A stretch of 64,000 nucleotides of DNA from a virus. Made by a program: the position numbers and the translations under genes. The stretch is taken from positions 1-64,000 of IMG/VR virus record IMGVR_UViG_3300044730_000222; one strand, given 5' to 3'. Each line of letters starts with the position of its first letter. The stretch's first letter is position 1. Shown piece by piece: positions 1 to 9,038 of the stretch. Under the pieces are notes generated by a model. It had not been told where the DNA came from. It saw nothing but the letters and a program-made list of their open reading frames with translations, and made no database searches.

Positions 1-1985
1 CCTTCAGCCTCTAAATTGTCTACCCCGTCATAAATGGCAGACCAATTAATCTTCTTTATCTCACCAACATAGGCGTTATATTCATCTTTTGTAATTTGAG
101 TGTATGGTTGCTGTGGGTATGTTTTATTACCCATAGGCAAAAATGACACAGCCTTGAGTTGACCCTCATACATATGAAGTGCTGGAGCAACATGCTCTGT
201 CTCTTTGTCCTTGTCAAATGAAAGGGTAACAGAAACACCATTGTCTGACCAATACTTTTGAGTTGTAGCAGCAAGACCAATCTTCTCAAATAAAGTGACA
301 TCTTTTTCAGATCTAGCATGTCCAGAATGAACAGGGAAATATACAACAGTTGTATTTTGTGATACAAGATCTGCTTCCATTTTATACCCTGCTGCTTTAA
401 ACAAACTAATCATTGGATCTTGATTGCCAAAGCGGATTGCACGAAGGAAGAAGTTTCCTCCTGGCCCCCAGTGAACTCCTGGAGTTGCACCAGACAACAA
501 TGATACTGAGCCTGATGGCTTAACAGTTGTCACACGAATAGACTCACGAACACATAGCCACTCAGAGTAAGAATGATCATATTTACGAATAGTCTTGTAT
601 CCTTCATCCATCCATTCACGAACTGCTGGTAAACCTTTTTGATCTGCAAAAGAAGCAATACCAGTAAGCGATGTTCCAATACGACGGTTGCGTTGCATAA
701 TGCCATTTGTAATCTGCCAATGTGTAGGAACAAGAGTAACGGTCTTGCCATATAGATAAGCAAACTTTAAAGTACGCAAGAAATCTTCTTTAGATTCATG
801 ACGATTTAAATGTACTTCTACCAGTGTGCAGAGTTCATATGATTCCAATGGCTGCTCAGCACAAGGATTGAAGCCCATTACACGATAATCTTTTCCATCT
901 GCAGGATCTGCAAGACGGCCATAGTTACGAGCAACATCAAGCCAAATAAATCCTGGCTCTCCATTGTCTGCAATTAAATCTACATAATCTTCATACTTGG
1001 TTCCAACTTCTGCTGCAATAGAATTATTGCTCATCCATGCCCATCCAGGATTTTCTGGATCAAATGAGTTGCGCTCTGGAAACATCTCTGAATTCTTTAA
1101 ATTAATAAATCCATCATCTGACGGACTTCCAAGTGCGAGTGTAGCAGAACGACGAACATTACCAGCAACCACACAAGTTCCAATAAGATTTACAATATCA
1201 ACAATTGCACGAGAATCAAAAATATCTCCTGCTCTATCTCCAATTACTTTACGAATGGTTTCATGTAATTTAATCAATGGTGCTGGACCTGAAGCGGTAC
1301 CACCAAAACCTTTAATAGGTGCACCCAATGGTCTAATCAAAGAATAATCAAAATTAATCTTAGCCTGACCTTGTTTCAAATATGAATTAATAAGTAGTCT
1401 TACAGATTCTACCCATCCTTCTCTTGTATCAGGTATTTGATATGATATTTCTTCTTTGGTATTAGCATATATTTCCATACCCTTTTCTTGTCCAAGGGTG
1501 TCAAATCCTACTCCTACCCCAAGCATCAGAGCATCCATAACCCAGCCAAAAAGGGCTCCAGGGTCGTTTCTATCAATGTCCCTAGTAGATACCATGGCAC
1601 AGTTCTGTAAGGCCGCAGAATTGCGTCTCTCCATCGTCATAGGGGTGCCAAAGGCCCATAGTCCACGACCTGGGGGAGTCCATTTAAGATTAAACATACG
1701 ATCATAGGCTTCTTGGGCAGACTTCTGCGCTTTATTGTCATTCCAAGGAAGGCGGTTTTCTTTAGCATGATTCTTTTGAACAGAATACATTCCTTCAATT
1801 ACCCGCTTACAAACCTCATGCCAGCGTTCTTTTGTACCATCTTCTTTGACTCTTGAATATGTACGGATAAAAGTTATCTCACCTAAAGAGTTGCCACCTG
1901 CGTCAGTAAAGCCAAAAGGGGCCTCAACATCTTTATATTTATTAACAAATTCATCCAATAGCCTAAAAGAAAATACATCTGACAT
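1..1985 (-). CDS. nrdJ: Adenosylcobalamin-dependent (class II) ribonucleoside-triphosphate reductase, 3' end outside window
   Basis: The frame is open for 661 codons from an ATG at 1985 to the window edge. It contains N-P-C-A-E followed by a second Cys eleven residues after the first (about residue 370). This matches the active-site C-x-E and Cys spacing of the monomeric B12-dependent reductase of Lactobacillus leichmannii. An N-C-A-M-V motif near residue 126 fits the first redox Cys. Such enzymes reduce NTPs to dNTPs with adenosylcobalamin and thioredoxin; a thioredoxin gene lies at 48301-48579. The C-terminal redox Cys pair would be beyond the edge. An AGAGG ribosome site lies about 12 nt upstream of the ATG. 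The enzyme would need cobalamin from the host. Confidence 0.93.
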   Translation of the reverse strand, partial: MSDVFSFRLLDEFVNKYKDVEAPFGFTDAGGNSLGEITFIRTYSRVKEDGTKERWHEVCKRVIEGMYSVQKNHAKENRLPWNDNKAQKSAQEAYDRMFNLKWTPPGRGLWAFGTPMTMERRNSAALQNCAMVSTRDIDRNDPGALFGWVMDALMLGVGVGFDTLGQEKGMEIYANTKEEISYQIPDTREGWVESVRLLINSYLKQGQAKINFDYSLIRPLGAPIKGFGGTASGPAPLIKLHETIRKVIGDRAGDIFDSRAIVDIVNLIGTCVVAGNVRRSATLALGSPSDDGFINLKNSEMFPERNSFDPENPGWAWMSNNSIAAEVGTKYEDYVDLIADNGEPGFIWLDVARNYGRLADPADGKDYRVMGFNPCAEQPLESYELCTLVEVHLNRHESKEDFLRTLKFAYLYGKTVTLVPTHWQITNGIMQRNRRIGTSLTGIASFADQKGLPAVREWMDEGYKTIRKYDHSYSEWLCVRESIRVTTVKPSGSVSLLSGATPGVHWGPGGNFFLRAIRFGNQDPMISLFKAAGYKMEADLVSQNTTVVYFPVHSGHARSEKDVTLFEKIGLAATTQKYWSDNGVSVTLSFDKDKETEHVAPALHMYEGQLKAVSFLPMGNKTYPQQPYTQITKDEYNAYVGEIKKINWSAIYDGVDNLEAE

Positions 1986-2021
1986 TTAATTTACGAACCT
2001 CTCACTAAAAATAATATTAGA

Positions 2022-2077
2022 ACTTTACAAATCGTAAAGTACTCCCAAGTATAGCACAAAGTTTTATTTAAAAACAA
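2022..2077 (-). promoter_or_regulatory. Candidate promoter and palindromic operator of the ribonucleotide reductase gene
   Basis: On the minus strand TTGTTT (2077-2072), an 18-nt spacer and TATACT (2053-2048) form a promoter-like pair. Just downstream, ACTTTAC-N5-GTAAAGT (2022-2040) is a perfect 7-bp inverted repeat placed at the likely transcript start. A second palindrome (AACTTTA-N4-TAAAGTT, 2100-2117) sits upstream of the -35. This suggests repressor control; the repeats do not resemble the NrdR box as I know it. Confidence 0.5.
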
Positions 2078-2147
2078 ATTGATTTATAACGATTTTATAA
2101 ACTTTAACTATAAAGTTAAGGTTGAGTACTTTTAATTTTACAAAGTA

Positions 2148-4442
2148 CTAGCATCCAACAAGCATTAATTCACTAAATGCTGCTCCAGATGCTGGGGTTG
2201 ACCAAGACAGTGTGCCAGATCCGTTTGTTGATAATGTTTGTCCACTTGTTCCATCTGTAGATGGTAGTGTCCAAATTCTATTTGTGCTGACAGTTTCTGG
2301 TGCCTTAAATCCAACATAGTGGCTTGAATCTGTGTCTGCAAGTCTTAACTCACCTGTAGCGTTAAGTGTAATTGCTGTTGTAAATGAAGGTGCTGTACCA
2401 AAAACTAATGATCCTGATCCAGTTTCATCTGTTACTGCAGATGCAAGGTTGGCAGATGAAGGTGTAGCCAAAAATGTTGCAACTCCTGTACCCATTCCGC
2501 TGATACCTGAAGTTACAGGCAAGCCAGTTGCGTTTGTCAATGTTAATGCAGAAGGAGTTCCAAGATTTGGAGTTGTAAGAGTTGGGGATGTTGCAAATAC
2601 GAGAGAACCAGTGCCAGTTTCATCAGTAACTGCTGCAATTAAGTTAGCAGACGATGGAGTAGCCAAGAATGTTGCTACGCCAGTTCCTAAACCTGAAATA
2701 CCACTTGTTACAGGCAAGCCAGTTGCATTTGTCAATGTTCCTGAAGATGGGGTTCCAAGGGCACCGTTAAAGAGAACGGGCGCTCCAGCACTTCCAGTAT
2801 TTACAGCAAGAGCATTTGCAACTCCAGTTCCAAATCCAGAAATATCATTTGCAAGTCTTACTGTTAAAGTATTATTTGCTCCGTTAATTGTTTTGTTTGT
2901 AAGAGTTTGAGCAGTACTTAAATCAACAGTTGTTTCAGTATTAATACTAAAGGTATTTCCAGTTAAGGTTAGTCCAGTACCAGCCAAATATGTACCAGCA
3001 CCAGAGAACTGAGTAAACACGATAGGGTCTGTTCCTAGAGTGGTAACTACTTGAGTCTGAACCCAGCCAGTATTATCATTTACTGTACCACCAGAAACGA
3101 ATACGAAATCACCTGGATCAATTTCTGCTGCTGTATTGTAGTCTGCTGCACGAGCAAGATCTCCATTAATTACAACATAAATACCATTTTCCGACGTTGT
3201 GCTCTGATTCTTAAGAAGAACACGATCATTGATAGAAAGTGAAACGCCGTCTAATGTTGCTGGAGCAGTTGGCAAAGCAACATTGCTAGTTGAAGCAGCA
3301 ACTACAGAAGCATGAACGTGCAATCCTTCTGCCACTCCATCAACATAAGCCTTTGTAGCAGCATCTGACGCATTTGTAGGAGTACCAAGGCCAGTTACTT
3401 TATAAGTTGCTGCTGACAAGTCTGCAGAAAGTGCTGTTCCAGATCCAAGTGTTTTATTTGTAAGAGTTTGAGAACTTGATGTTGTGGCTATTGTAGAGTC
3501 AACGGCAATTGTTACTGCAGCAGATCCATCATAAGAGGTTCCAGAAAGCCCTGTGCTAATGGTTAAAGCATTTGGATTTACAGCGGTAACAGTAGCAGAT
3601 CCACCTAGTGAAATTGAACTACCATTTACTGTAATTAAAGAATTAGTTAGTGATGTGTTAGCAAGGTTTGTTATTGTATTGCTAGTACCTGAAATTGATT
3701 TATTGCTTAATGTTTCAGAGCCAGAAATGGTTGCAAAATCTGCATCCGTAAGTGCTGAGTTGAACTCTGCTAGTGTTCCAGAAACAGTATTTGAACCAAG
3801 AGCAATTGTTTTATTAGTAAGGGTAAGGGCATTATTTGTGGTAGCAACGACTGTAGTATCAACATTAAGAGTTACGGTACCACTTGTACCTCCTCCTGTT
3901 AAACCTGTGCCCGCTGTAACTCCTTCAATGTCCGCTGGTATTGAAATTGTTCCACCAAGAGAAACTGATGTTCCATTAATTGTGATTGCAGAATTAGAAA
4001 GTTTTTCATTAGCAATAGAACCAGCAAGCATAGTATTTGTGACTGTTCCAGTATCTCCACTGGTAATCATATTTCCAGTAACATTTGGAATCGTGATTGT
4101 TCTATCTTCTGTAGGATCTACTACAGTTACAGTTGTTTGATATGAATTTGTTGTTGCACCTTCAAAAATTACAGACTCTCTGGTTAATACATTTTTATTT
4201 GAATCAAGTTCTGCAACACCATCTGCAGAGCCTTTTTCTATAAGTTCAATATAGTCTGCAAGACTGCTATTAAGTTGTGCATCTGTAGCCATATAATCAA
4301 GGGCAGACCAAACAGATGAACCATCACCAATTTTGATTTGACCTAGGGTAGTATTGTATCCAACTTCACCTTCATTGAGAATTGGGTCTGCGGTATTCCA
4401 ATCAGAGGTGCTACCTCTACGCATTTGAATTCTAACGGCCAC
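2148..4442 (-). CDS. Large tail-fibre / receptor-binding protein with Mtd-type N-terminal domain
   Basis: A 764-aa protein. Residues 1-50 carry the RRG...W...GE.G....KIGDG pattern of the major tropism determinant N-terminal domain, a virion-attachment module of phage fibres. The rest is low-complexity beta-rich sequence with repeated TLTNKT motifs (about 205, 325, 520), typical of marine and freshwater phage fibres. Residues about 370-525 (HVHASVVAA, KNQSTTSENGIY, GNTFSI) are nearly duplicated in the protein at 4913-7384. The GTG start at 4442 is preceded by GGAGG and, further up, by TATAAT, so this gene probably has its own promoter. Confidence 0.82.
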   Translation of the reverse strand: MAVRIQMRRGSTSDWNTADPILNEGEVGYNTTLGQIKIGDGSSVWSALDYMATDAQLNSSLADYIELIEKGSADGVAELDSNKNVLTRESVIFEGATTNSYQTTVTVVDPTEDRTITIPNVTGNMITSGDTGTVTNTMLAGSIANEKLSNSAITINGTSVSLGGTISIPADIEGVTAGTGLTGGGTSGTVTLNVDTTVVATTNNALTLTNKTIALGSNTVSGTLAEFNSALTDADFATISGSETLSNKSISGTSNTITNLANTSLTNSLITVNGSSISLGGSATVTAVNPNALTISTGLSGTSYDGSAAVTIAVDSTIATTSSSQTLTNKTLGSGTALSADLSAATYKVTGLGTPTNASDAATKAYVDGVAEGLHVHASVVAASTSNVALPTAPATLDGVSLSINDRVLLKNQSTTSENGIYVVINGDLARAADYNTAAEIDPGDFVFVSGGTVNDNTGWVQTQVVTTLGTDPIVFTQFSGAGTYLAGTGLTLTGNTFSINTETTVDLSTAQTLTNKTINGANNTLTVRLANDISGFGTGVANALAVNTGSAGAPVLFNGALGTPSSGTLTNATGLPVTSGISGLGTGVATFLATPSSANLIAAVTDETGTGSLVFATSPTLTTPNLGTPSALTLTNATGLPVTSGISGMGTGVATFLATPSSANLASAVTDETGSGSLVFGTAPSFTTAITLNATGELRLADTDSSHYVGFKAPETVSTNRIWTLPSTDGTSGQTLSTNGSGTLSWSTPASGAAFSELMLVGC

Positions 4443-4481
4443 AATAAACCTCCAAGTTAACTTCTATTATACCAAAATTTG

Positions 4482-4883
4482 TCATGCTGCACTACCGCCA
4501 TCTATTACTGATGTAAATGATGTTGTTGCTGGTGTCCCGCCGTCAATTGCGGTACCAAGAAGTGGGCCTGAAGCACCGTTTCCTTGATATTGATAAACAT
4601 ATTCAACAAACTCTGTTTCTGTATTATGAGTGTGATCTGTTACGCCAGAAGTATCATCATAATTAGCCATTGCATACCAAGTAGAACTATAATAATAATA
4701 AATACGATTTGTATTTGTATCTAAATGCATTGCCCCATTTGATGGGCTTACAGGAAAAGTACTTCCTACAGTAATAGCAGAGCCTGTAAAGGCTGTGGTT
4801 TGAACTGTATTATCTGGAAAGGTAACTCCAGTGGCGACCTTAAGGCCTTGTTTTACTACAAAGTCTCTATCAGTTGTTGCCAC
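4482..4883 (-). CDS. Small tail-fibre-related structural protein
   Basis: A 133-aa protein beginning with GTG. The N-terminus (MATTDRDFVVKQGLKV) parallels the start of the 823-aa fibre protein next to it (MATVDKAFRIKNGLVV), so both probably attach by the same N-terminal module. The body is Gly/Thr/Ser-rich with few charges, as in fibre tips. No catalytic motif is seen. It sits between two large fibre genes on the same strand, suggesting an accessory fibre or modular receptor-binding subunit. Confidence 0.62.
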   Translation of the reverse strand: MATTDRDFVVKQGLKVATGVTFPDNTVQTTAFTGSAITVGSTFPVSPSNGAMHLDTNTNRIYYYYSSTWYAMANYDDTSGVTDHTHNTETEFVEYVYQYQGNGASGPLLGTAIDGGTPATTSFTSVIDGGSAA

Positions 4884-4912
4884 TGAAGTTCACTGTCCCT
4901 TCGTGGTTCACT

Positions 4913-7384
4913 TTACGCTTCGATTAGCGTTCTGTGTACCTTTACTGTTGTTCCGTTTGTTGATGTTACGAGTAGACGAACATCTGATCCTGAGTAATCT
5001 GCATCAATTGTGCCGATTTCTGCATTGCTTTGAACATCTGCATACTCAGTGATATAAACATTGTTATTTCCATCAACTGTTACTAAAGCCTCAAGAACTT
5101 CAATGTCATTTCCATTACGCATTTGAACTACATACTTAGCAGACTTAAATGTTGCTGCTGCCCATGAATCTACTACAGTTGCGCTAGTTGTTGTAACGCT
5201 TGTTGTAGCAGTGCCCATAAGAGCATCTGTAAGTGTTACATATCCAACTCCAACGCTTGCAAATGCTGGGCTAGATGTTGTAGCAATACTCTGTGGTAGA
5301 GATAGTGTTACCGAACCAGTAGAAGCAGATGCTATAACCTGATCTGCAGTTCCTGCAAGGCTTGTTACACCTGCGTTTGTAATTGTTAGAACATTGTTTG
5401 TTGTTGCATAAGATGCTGTAATTCCAGTACCGCCAGTTACTGCGTTACCAAAGTTATCTACAGCAGTTTCAATATCTGATGTAAAGGCTAGTGTGCCTGT
5501 TCCATCCTGAAGAGTAATTGTACGATCTGCTGTTGGATTTACAACTGAAAGTGTTGTTTCAAAGTCATCCGCAGAAGATCCTTCAAACACGATGCTTGAG
5601 TCATTTAACTTAAGTCCAGTTACTGTTGGTGTAGTAATTGATGGACTTGTAAGAGTCTTGTTTGTTAATGTCTGCGCTGTATTAAGATCTACTGTAACTC
5701 CAGTATTAATGCTGAATGTATTGCCAGTTAGAGTTAATCCATTACCAGCAAGATAAGTACCAGCACCAGAGAACTGTTCGAATGTAATTGGGTCTGCTCC
5801 CAATGTTGTTACTACTGCTGTTTGTACCCAGCCAGTATTATCGTAATTAGTACCACCAGTTACGAAGAAAAAGTCACCTGGATCAATTTCTGACGCTGTG
5901 TTATAGTCGCTTGCACGAACTGCAACACCAGACGTTGAAGCAATATAGATACCGTTTTCTGATGTTGTGCTCTGATTCTTAACAAGAACACGGTCACCAG
6001 CAACAAGAGTTACGCCGTCGATTACATCTCCAGCCTCAAGACCAGTTGATAGATCAACATTTGCGGTTGTTGCTGCTACTACAGAAGCATGAACATGTAG
6101 TCCCTCTGCAACTGCATCAACATATTGCTTGGTTGCTGCATCAAGAGCGTTTACTGGATCTGCATTAAGTGTTACAGAACCTGGAAATACTACTGCGTTT
6201 GGAAGAGATAGAGTAATGTCACCAGTTGTAGAACTTACAGCAATTTGACTTGATGTACCGCTTACGCTAGAAACACCAGCGGTAATATTGATTGATCCAC
6301 CAAGAGAAGTTGGAGTTCCATTAATTGTAATGCTTGAATTTTGAAGCATTGCATTTGTAACAGTTCCAGAATCACCTGTTGTAATTACTGTACCGCTTAC
6401 GTTTGGAAGAGTAATTGTGCGATCTGCAGTAGGATCTACTACTGTAAGAGTTGTCTCATAGTCATCTGCTGTTGCACCTTCAAAAACAACTCCATTACCA
6501 TTAATTAGTGGAGATGTAAGAGTCTTATTTGTAAGAGTTTGTGTGCCAGATGTTGTTGCTACCGTTGAATCAATTGCTACCGTTACCGCTGAAGATCCAT
6601 CATAAGATGTTCCTGAAAGACCAGTTCCAATTGTAAGAGCATTTGGATTTACTGCAGTGATTGTTGTAGATCCTCCAAGAGATACTGAAGAACCATTTAC
6701 AGTTACTGAAGAATTTGAAAGTTTATCGTTTGCAATTGAACCTGCAAGCATTGTATTTGTTACAGAACCAGTATCGCCAGTCGTAACGACAGTTCCAGTA
6801 ACTGCTGGGAATGTAATTGTTCCGCTTGCAGTGCTTTGTGCCAAAAGTTGTGTGTGTCCAGTTGTTGAACCATTTAGGTTAAGACCAGAGTTAACAAATA
6901 GGCTAGAAATTGTTGGGGTATTATTAAGAATAACTGTACTTCCAGAACCAGAATATGAGTTAATTGTATTATTCTGAATTTGGAATACGTTTCCTGTATC
7001 ACCTGTATCAAAAGTTTTGTTTGTAAATGTATCTGTTGTAGCCTTACCTACAAGAGTATCTGTTGCATTTGGAAGAGTTACTGTAACATCTTGTGTTGGT
7101 TCTGGTGCAAGAAGTGTTAACTCATAATCATCTGGTGTATTTCCTTCAAAGATGATTCTATCTGCAAATGTTGGGGTTGTTGATACTGTAGCAGTAATTT
7201 TTCCTGTTGTATCATTGTAACTAAATGCAATACCGCTTTGAGCGCCATCAAACATGGCCGCCGTAGTGTCTTGCAAGAATTCTGTGCTCGCTTCTGTAAG
7301 AACATTAGAGCCATTAACTGTAGCAGATGATCCTTCTACTACCAGGCCGTTCTTAATGCGAAAGGCTTTGTCGACTGTTGCCAT
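4913..7384 (-). CDS. Large tail-fibre protein with TLTNKT repeats
   Basis: An 823-aa fibre-like protein built of repeated DPT-DRTITL, GTVTN-ML and TLTNKT segments. A block of about 155 aa is shared with the 764-aa fibre, evidence of duplication and module exchange. The last 85 residues (from SWAAATFKSAKYVVQ) resemble the C-terminus of the 145-aa protein at 7404-7841, so a common head or knob domain is likely. An AAGGAG ribosome site lies 8 nt before the ATG at 7384. Confidence 0.8.
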   Translation of the reverse strand: MATVDKAFRIKNGLVVEGSSATVNGSNVLTEASTEFLQDTTAAMFDGAQSGIAFSYNDTTGKITATVSTTPTFADRIIFEGNTPDDYELTLLAPEPTQDVTVTLPNATDTLVGKATTDTFTNKTFDTGDTGNVFQIQNNTINSYSGSGSTVILNNTPTISSLFVNSGLNLNGSTTGHTQLLAQSTASGTITFPAVTGTVVTTGDTGSVTNTMLAGSIANDKLSNSSVTVNGSSVSLGGSTTITAVNPNALTIGTGLSGTSYDGSSAVTVAIDSTVATTSGTQTLTNKTLTSPLINGNGVVFEGATADDYETTLTVVDPTADRTITLPNVSGTVITTGDSGTVTNAMLQNSSITINGTPTSLGGSINITAGVSSVSGTSSQIAVSSTTGDITLSLPNAVVFPGSVTLNADPVNALDAATKQYVDAVAEGLHVHASVVAATTANVDLSTGLEAGDVIDGVTLVAGDRVLVKNQSTTSENGIYIASTSGVAVRASDYNTASEIDPGDFFFVTGGTNYDNTGWVQTAVVTTLGADPITFEQFSGAGTYLAGNGLTLTGNTFSINTGVTVDLNTAQTLTNKTLTSPSITTPTVTGLKLNDSSIVFEGSSADDFETTLSVVNPTADRTITLQDGTGTLAFTSDIETAVDNFGNAVTGGTGITASYATTNNVLTITNAGVTSLAGTADQVIASASTGSVTLSLPQSIATTSSPAFASVGVGYVTLTDALMGTATTSVTTTSATVVDSWAAATFKSAKYVVQMRNGNDIEVLEALVTVDGNNNVYITEYADVQSNAEIGTIDADYSGSDVRLLVTSTNGTTVKVHRTLIEA

Positions 7385-7403
7385 TCTTTATCTCCTTGTG
7401 GGT

Positions 7404-7841
7404 CTATGCCTTCAAACCAGTGCGGTAATACCGTATGGTCATCGGCGTTAGTGTTGGTGTCACCGTCATGCTAATTGTACCAGAATTTAAACTAGCAGTT
7501 ATATTTCCTACATTATCTCCAGTATTTGCTACTGAGGCAAATTCTGTAATATTTTGATTGGTACCATCAAAAACTAAGTTTATTTCAGTGCTTCTATAAG
7601 CACTTCCTGAAGCATTGGATAATTGGATAAGGTATTTAACTGTTCTCCAGGTAGATGTGTCTATTGTGTCAAATACTGTGGCTGATTCAATACCGTTGAT
7701 TGTTACGGAGTTATTTCCATCCCCGCCTAAAGCGTCAGCACGATAAGAAGTTGTGTCAATTAAATCGGAATAGTCTTGGCCAGTAGGTCTGTCGCCTGTT
7801 TCAAACTTTGCTTTTAACTGGTTGATGGGTAGGATGGCCAT
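7404..7841 (-). CDS. Small fibre knob-like structural protein
   Basis: A 145-aa protein. After about 55 residues, a segment starting STWRTVKYLIQ aligns by eye to the C-terminal knob of the adjacent 823-aa fibre (TFKSAKYVVQ, then a run ending HRTLIEA versus YRTGLKA). It therefore looks like a stand-alone copy of the fibre tip. The ATG at 7841 lies 6 nt downstream of TATAAT (7853-7848) with no ribosome site, so translation is probably leaderless. Confidence 0.65.
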   Translation of the reverse strand: MAILPINQLKAKFETGDRPTGQDYSDLIDTTSYRADALGGDGNNSVTINGIESATVFDTIDTSTWRTVKYLIQLSNASGSAYRSTEINLVFDGTNQNITEFASVANTGDNVGNITASLNSGTISMTVTPTLTPMTIRYYRTGLKA

Positions 7842-7853
7842 ATTAGGATTATA

Positions 7854-8021
7854 TCATAAAATGTAGTTATTAATACCAACAAGAGCAAGGCCAATAGGTG
7901 GTACGTTTGTGGGGGTATAAGAAGGAACCGTTATATTTGTAACTTTTATTTTAAAGGGTACTTTATAAATTACTTTTGCAAGACGACTACAATCATCCTG
8001 TATAACAGTTGCTGTAGCCAT
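7854..8021 (-). CDS. Small 55-aa protein, tail cassette
   Basis: A 55-aa frame whose ATG overlaps the stop of the upstream gene as TAATG, implying translational coupling. The protein is mixed hydrophobic/polar with a Pro-rich middle (TVPSYTPTNVPPIG) and no recognised domain. The tight overlap, also used by its neighbours, is the main reason to accept it. Confidence 0.6.
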   Translation of the reverse strand: MATATVIQDDCSRLAKVIYKVPFKIKVTNITVPSYTPTNVPPIGLALVGINNYIL

Positions 8022-8398
8022 TAATCTGTAAAGTCTTCAATCATTTTTATCTTACCCTGCAAAACTGTCCAGACAATTAGGTTTGCAGTTGTAGCCATTT
8101 GAATATCATATTCATCATTGGTTTCTAAAATCTCAGTTTCATCATGTGCCAAGTTAACGGTAAATTCTCCTGGACCGTCATCTTCGTCTGCTTCTGGGAA
8201 AATCTCTAAAACAATTGCACTACTTGAAGATCTATAAAAATCCATTTTGATTGACCAATCATCAATTACTAAAGGCTGTCCTGCGTCATCTTGAACATAC
8301 ATTTTAAAAGATGCAGTATCGCCTCTAACCATTGTCCAGATAGACTGTGGTGGCGCTGAACCTATAGCAACATCTTTTTGACTTCTGTATTGTGCCAT
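8021..8398 (-). CDS. Beta-sandwich tail protein (LtfC/BppU-like)
   Basis: A 125-aa protein. I chose the ATG at 8398 over one 30 nt upstream because it overlaps the previous stop as TAATG. A V-R-G-D-T motif near residue 25, followed by alternating strands, recurs in the proteins at 13232-13579 and 13677-14084, so the three are paralogues. The layout resembles LtfC/BppU N-terminal beta-sandwich proteins of long tail fibres and baseplates. It is probably a fibre or baseplate connector. Confidence 0.6.
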   Translation of the reverse strand: MAQYRSQKDVAIGSAPPQSIWTMVRGDTASFKMYVQDDAGQPLVIDDWSIKMDFYRSSSSAIVLEIFPEADEDDGPGEFTVNLAHDETEILETNDEYDIQMATTANLIVWTVLQGKIKMIEDFTD

Positions 8399-8931
8399 TA
8401 TGATAATCCTGTCTTTATTGATCCCCAAGTTCCGTTACCCTTGGTCATTCCTACAAGTATAATTCCATTTACATCAACATATGCAACAATACCAACTGCG
8501 CCAGAACCTGAAATTGGTTGAACATCTGTAAGACCCCCACCATCGGCGGTATACAAAATAGAACTAGAAGTAAAAGCAGCAGTGTTAATTCCTGAAAATA
8601 CACCAGATAGAACAATTACTCCACTAGATCCATCTGCTATTGCTGTTTGTGCTAATCCTGCTACAGGAAAAGTATTTATATCTGTTGAATCACATCTAGA
8701 TACTTCTGGCTTATTTTCTATAGAATCATATCCTGATATAAATACAGGATCACCTTTAGAAATATTTTCTCCACTATTGTTTGAGATTTCAAGGGTATGT
8801 AAAGGAAGTCCAATAGAAGGCAAAACATTTTCAATTTGTTCTGCTAATGCTTGTATATCTGAAGATACTGCTACAGGATCAGATAATACTGGATAAGGCA
8901 GATCGTATACGGGAGTTGAACCAGATGACAT
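8398..8931 (-). CDS. Structural tail protein of unknown role
   Basis: A 177-aa protein starting with the YDLPYPVLSDPVAVSSDIQALAEQIE type of N-terminus common in phage tail-associated proteins, followed by a beta-rich Gly/Ser body. It is the first gene of a TAATG-coupled chain (8931 down to 7854). Its ATG lies 9 nt downstream of TATAAT (8946-8941), and no ribosome site is visible, consistent with leaderless expression. No enzymatic motif is present. Confidence 0.6.
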   Translation of the reverse strand: MSSGSTPVYDLPYPVLSDPVAVSSDIQALAEQIENVLPSIGLPLHTLEISNNSGENISKGDPVFISGYDSIENKPEVSRCDSTDINTFPVAGLAQTAIADGSSGVIVLSGVFSGINTAAFTSSSILYTADGGGLTDVQPISGSGAVGIVAYVDVNGIILVGMTKGNGTWGSIKTGLS

Positions 8932-8959
8932 AGTTATTATATTATAGCACTTACATGAG

Positions 8960-9018
8960 TTGTACTTATGAGTAATTTTGTGTTATACTAGGTGTATGAC
9001 ACCGTATATGGTGTCATA
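8960..9018 (+). promoter_or_regulatory. Promoter with 24-bp palindrome for the secreted muralytic gene
   Basis: TTGTAC (8960-8965), an 18-nt spacer and TATACT (8984-8989) form a promoter. From 8995 to 9018 lies a perfect inverted repeat, TATGACACC-N6-GGTGTCATA, at the expected transcript start. It can act as an operator or as a 5'-terminal mRNA hairpin. AGGAGG (9027-9032) follows. This is the only + strand unit in the tail cassette, so separate control is plausible. Confidence 0.65.
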
Positions 9019-9038
9019 TGCATTTTAGGAGGATAAAC

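Noticed and set aside
2332-2910. Long + strand open frames opposite the fibre genes (also 3553-4140, 10558-10764, 56296-56745)
   Set aside because: They are antisense shadows of repetitive, low-complexity coding sequence, have no ribosome sites and encode biased Val/Pro or His repeats.
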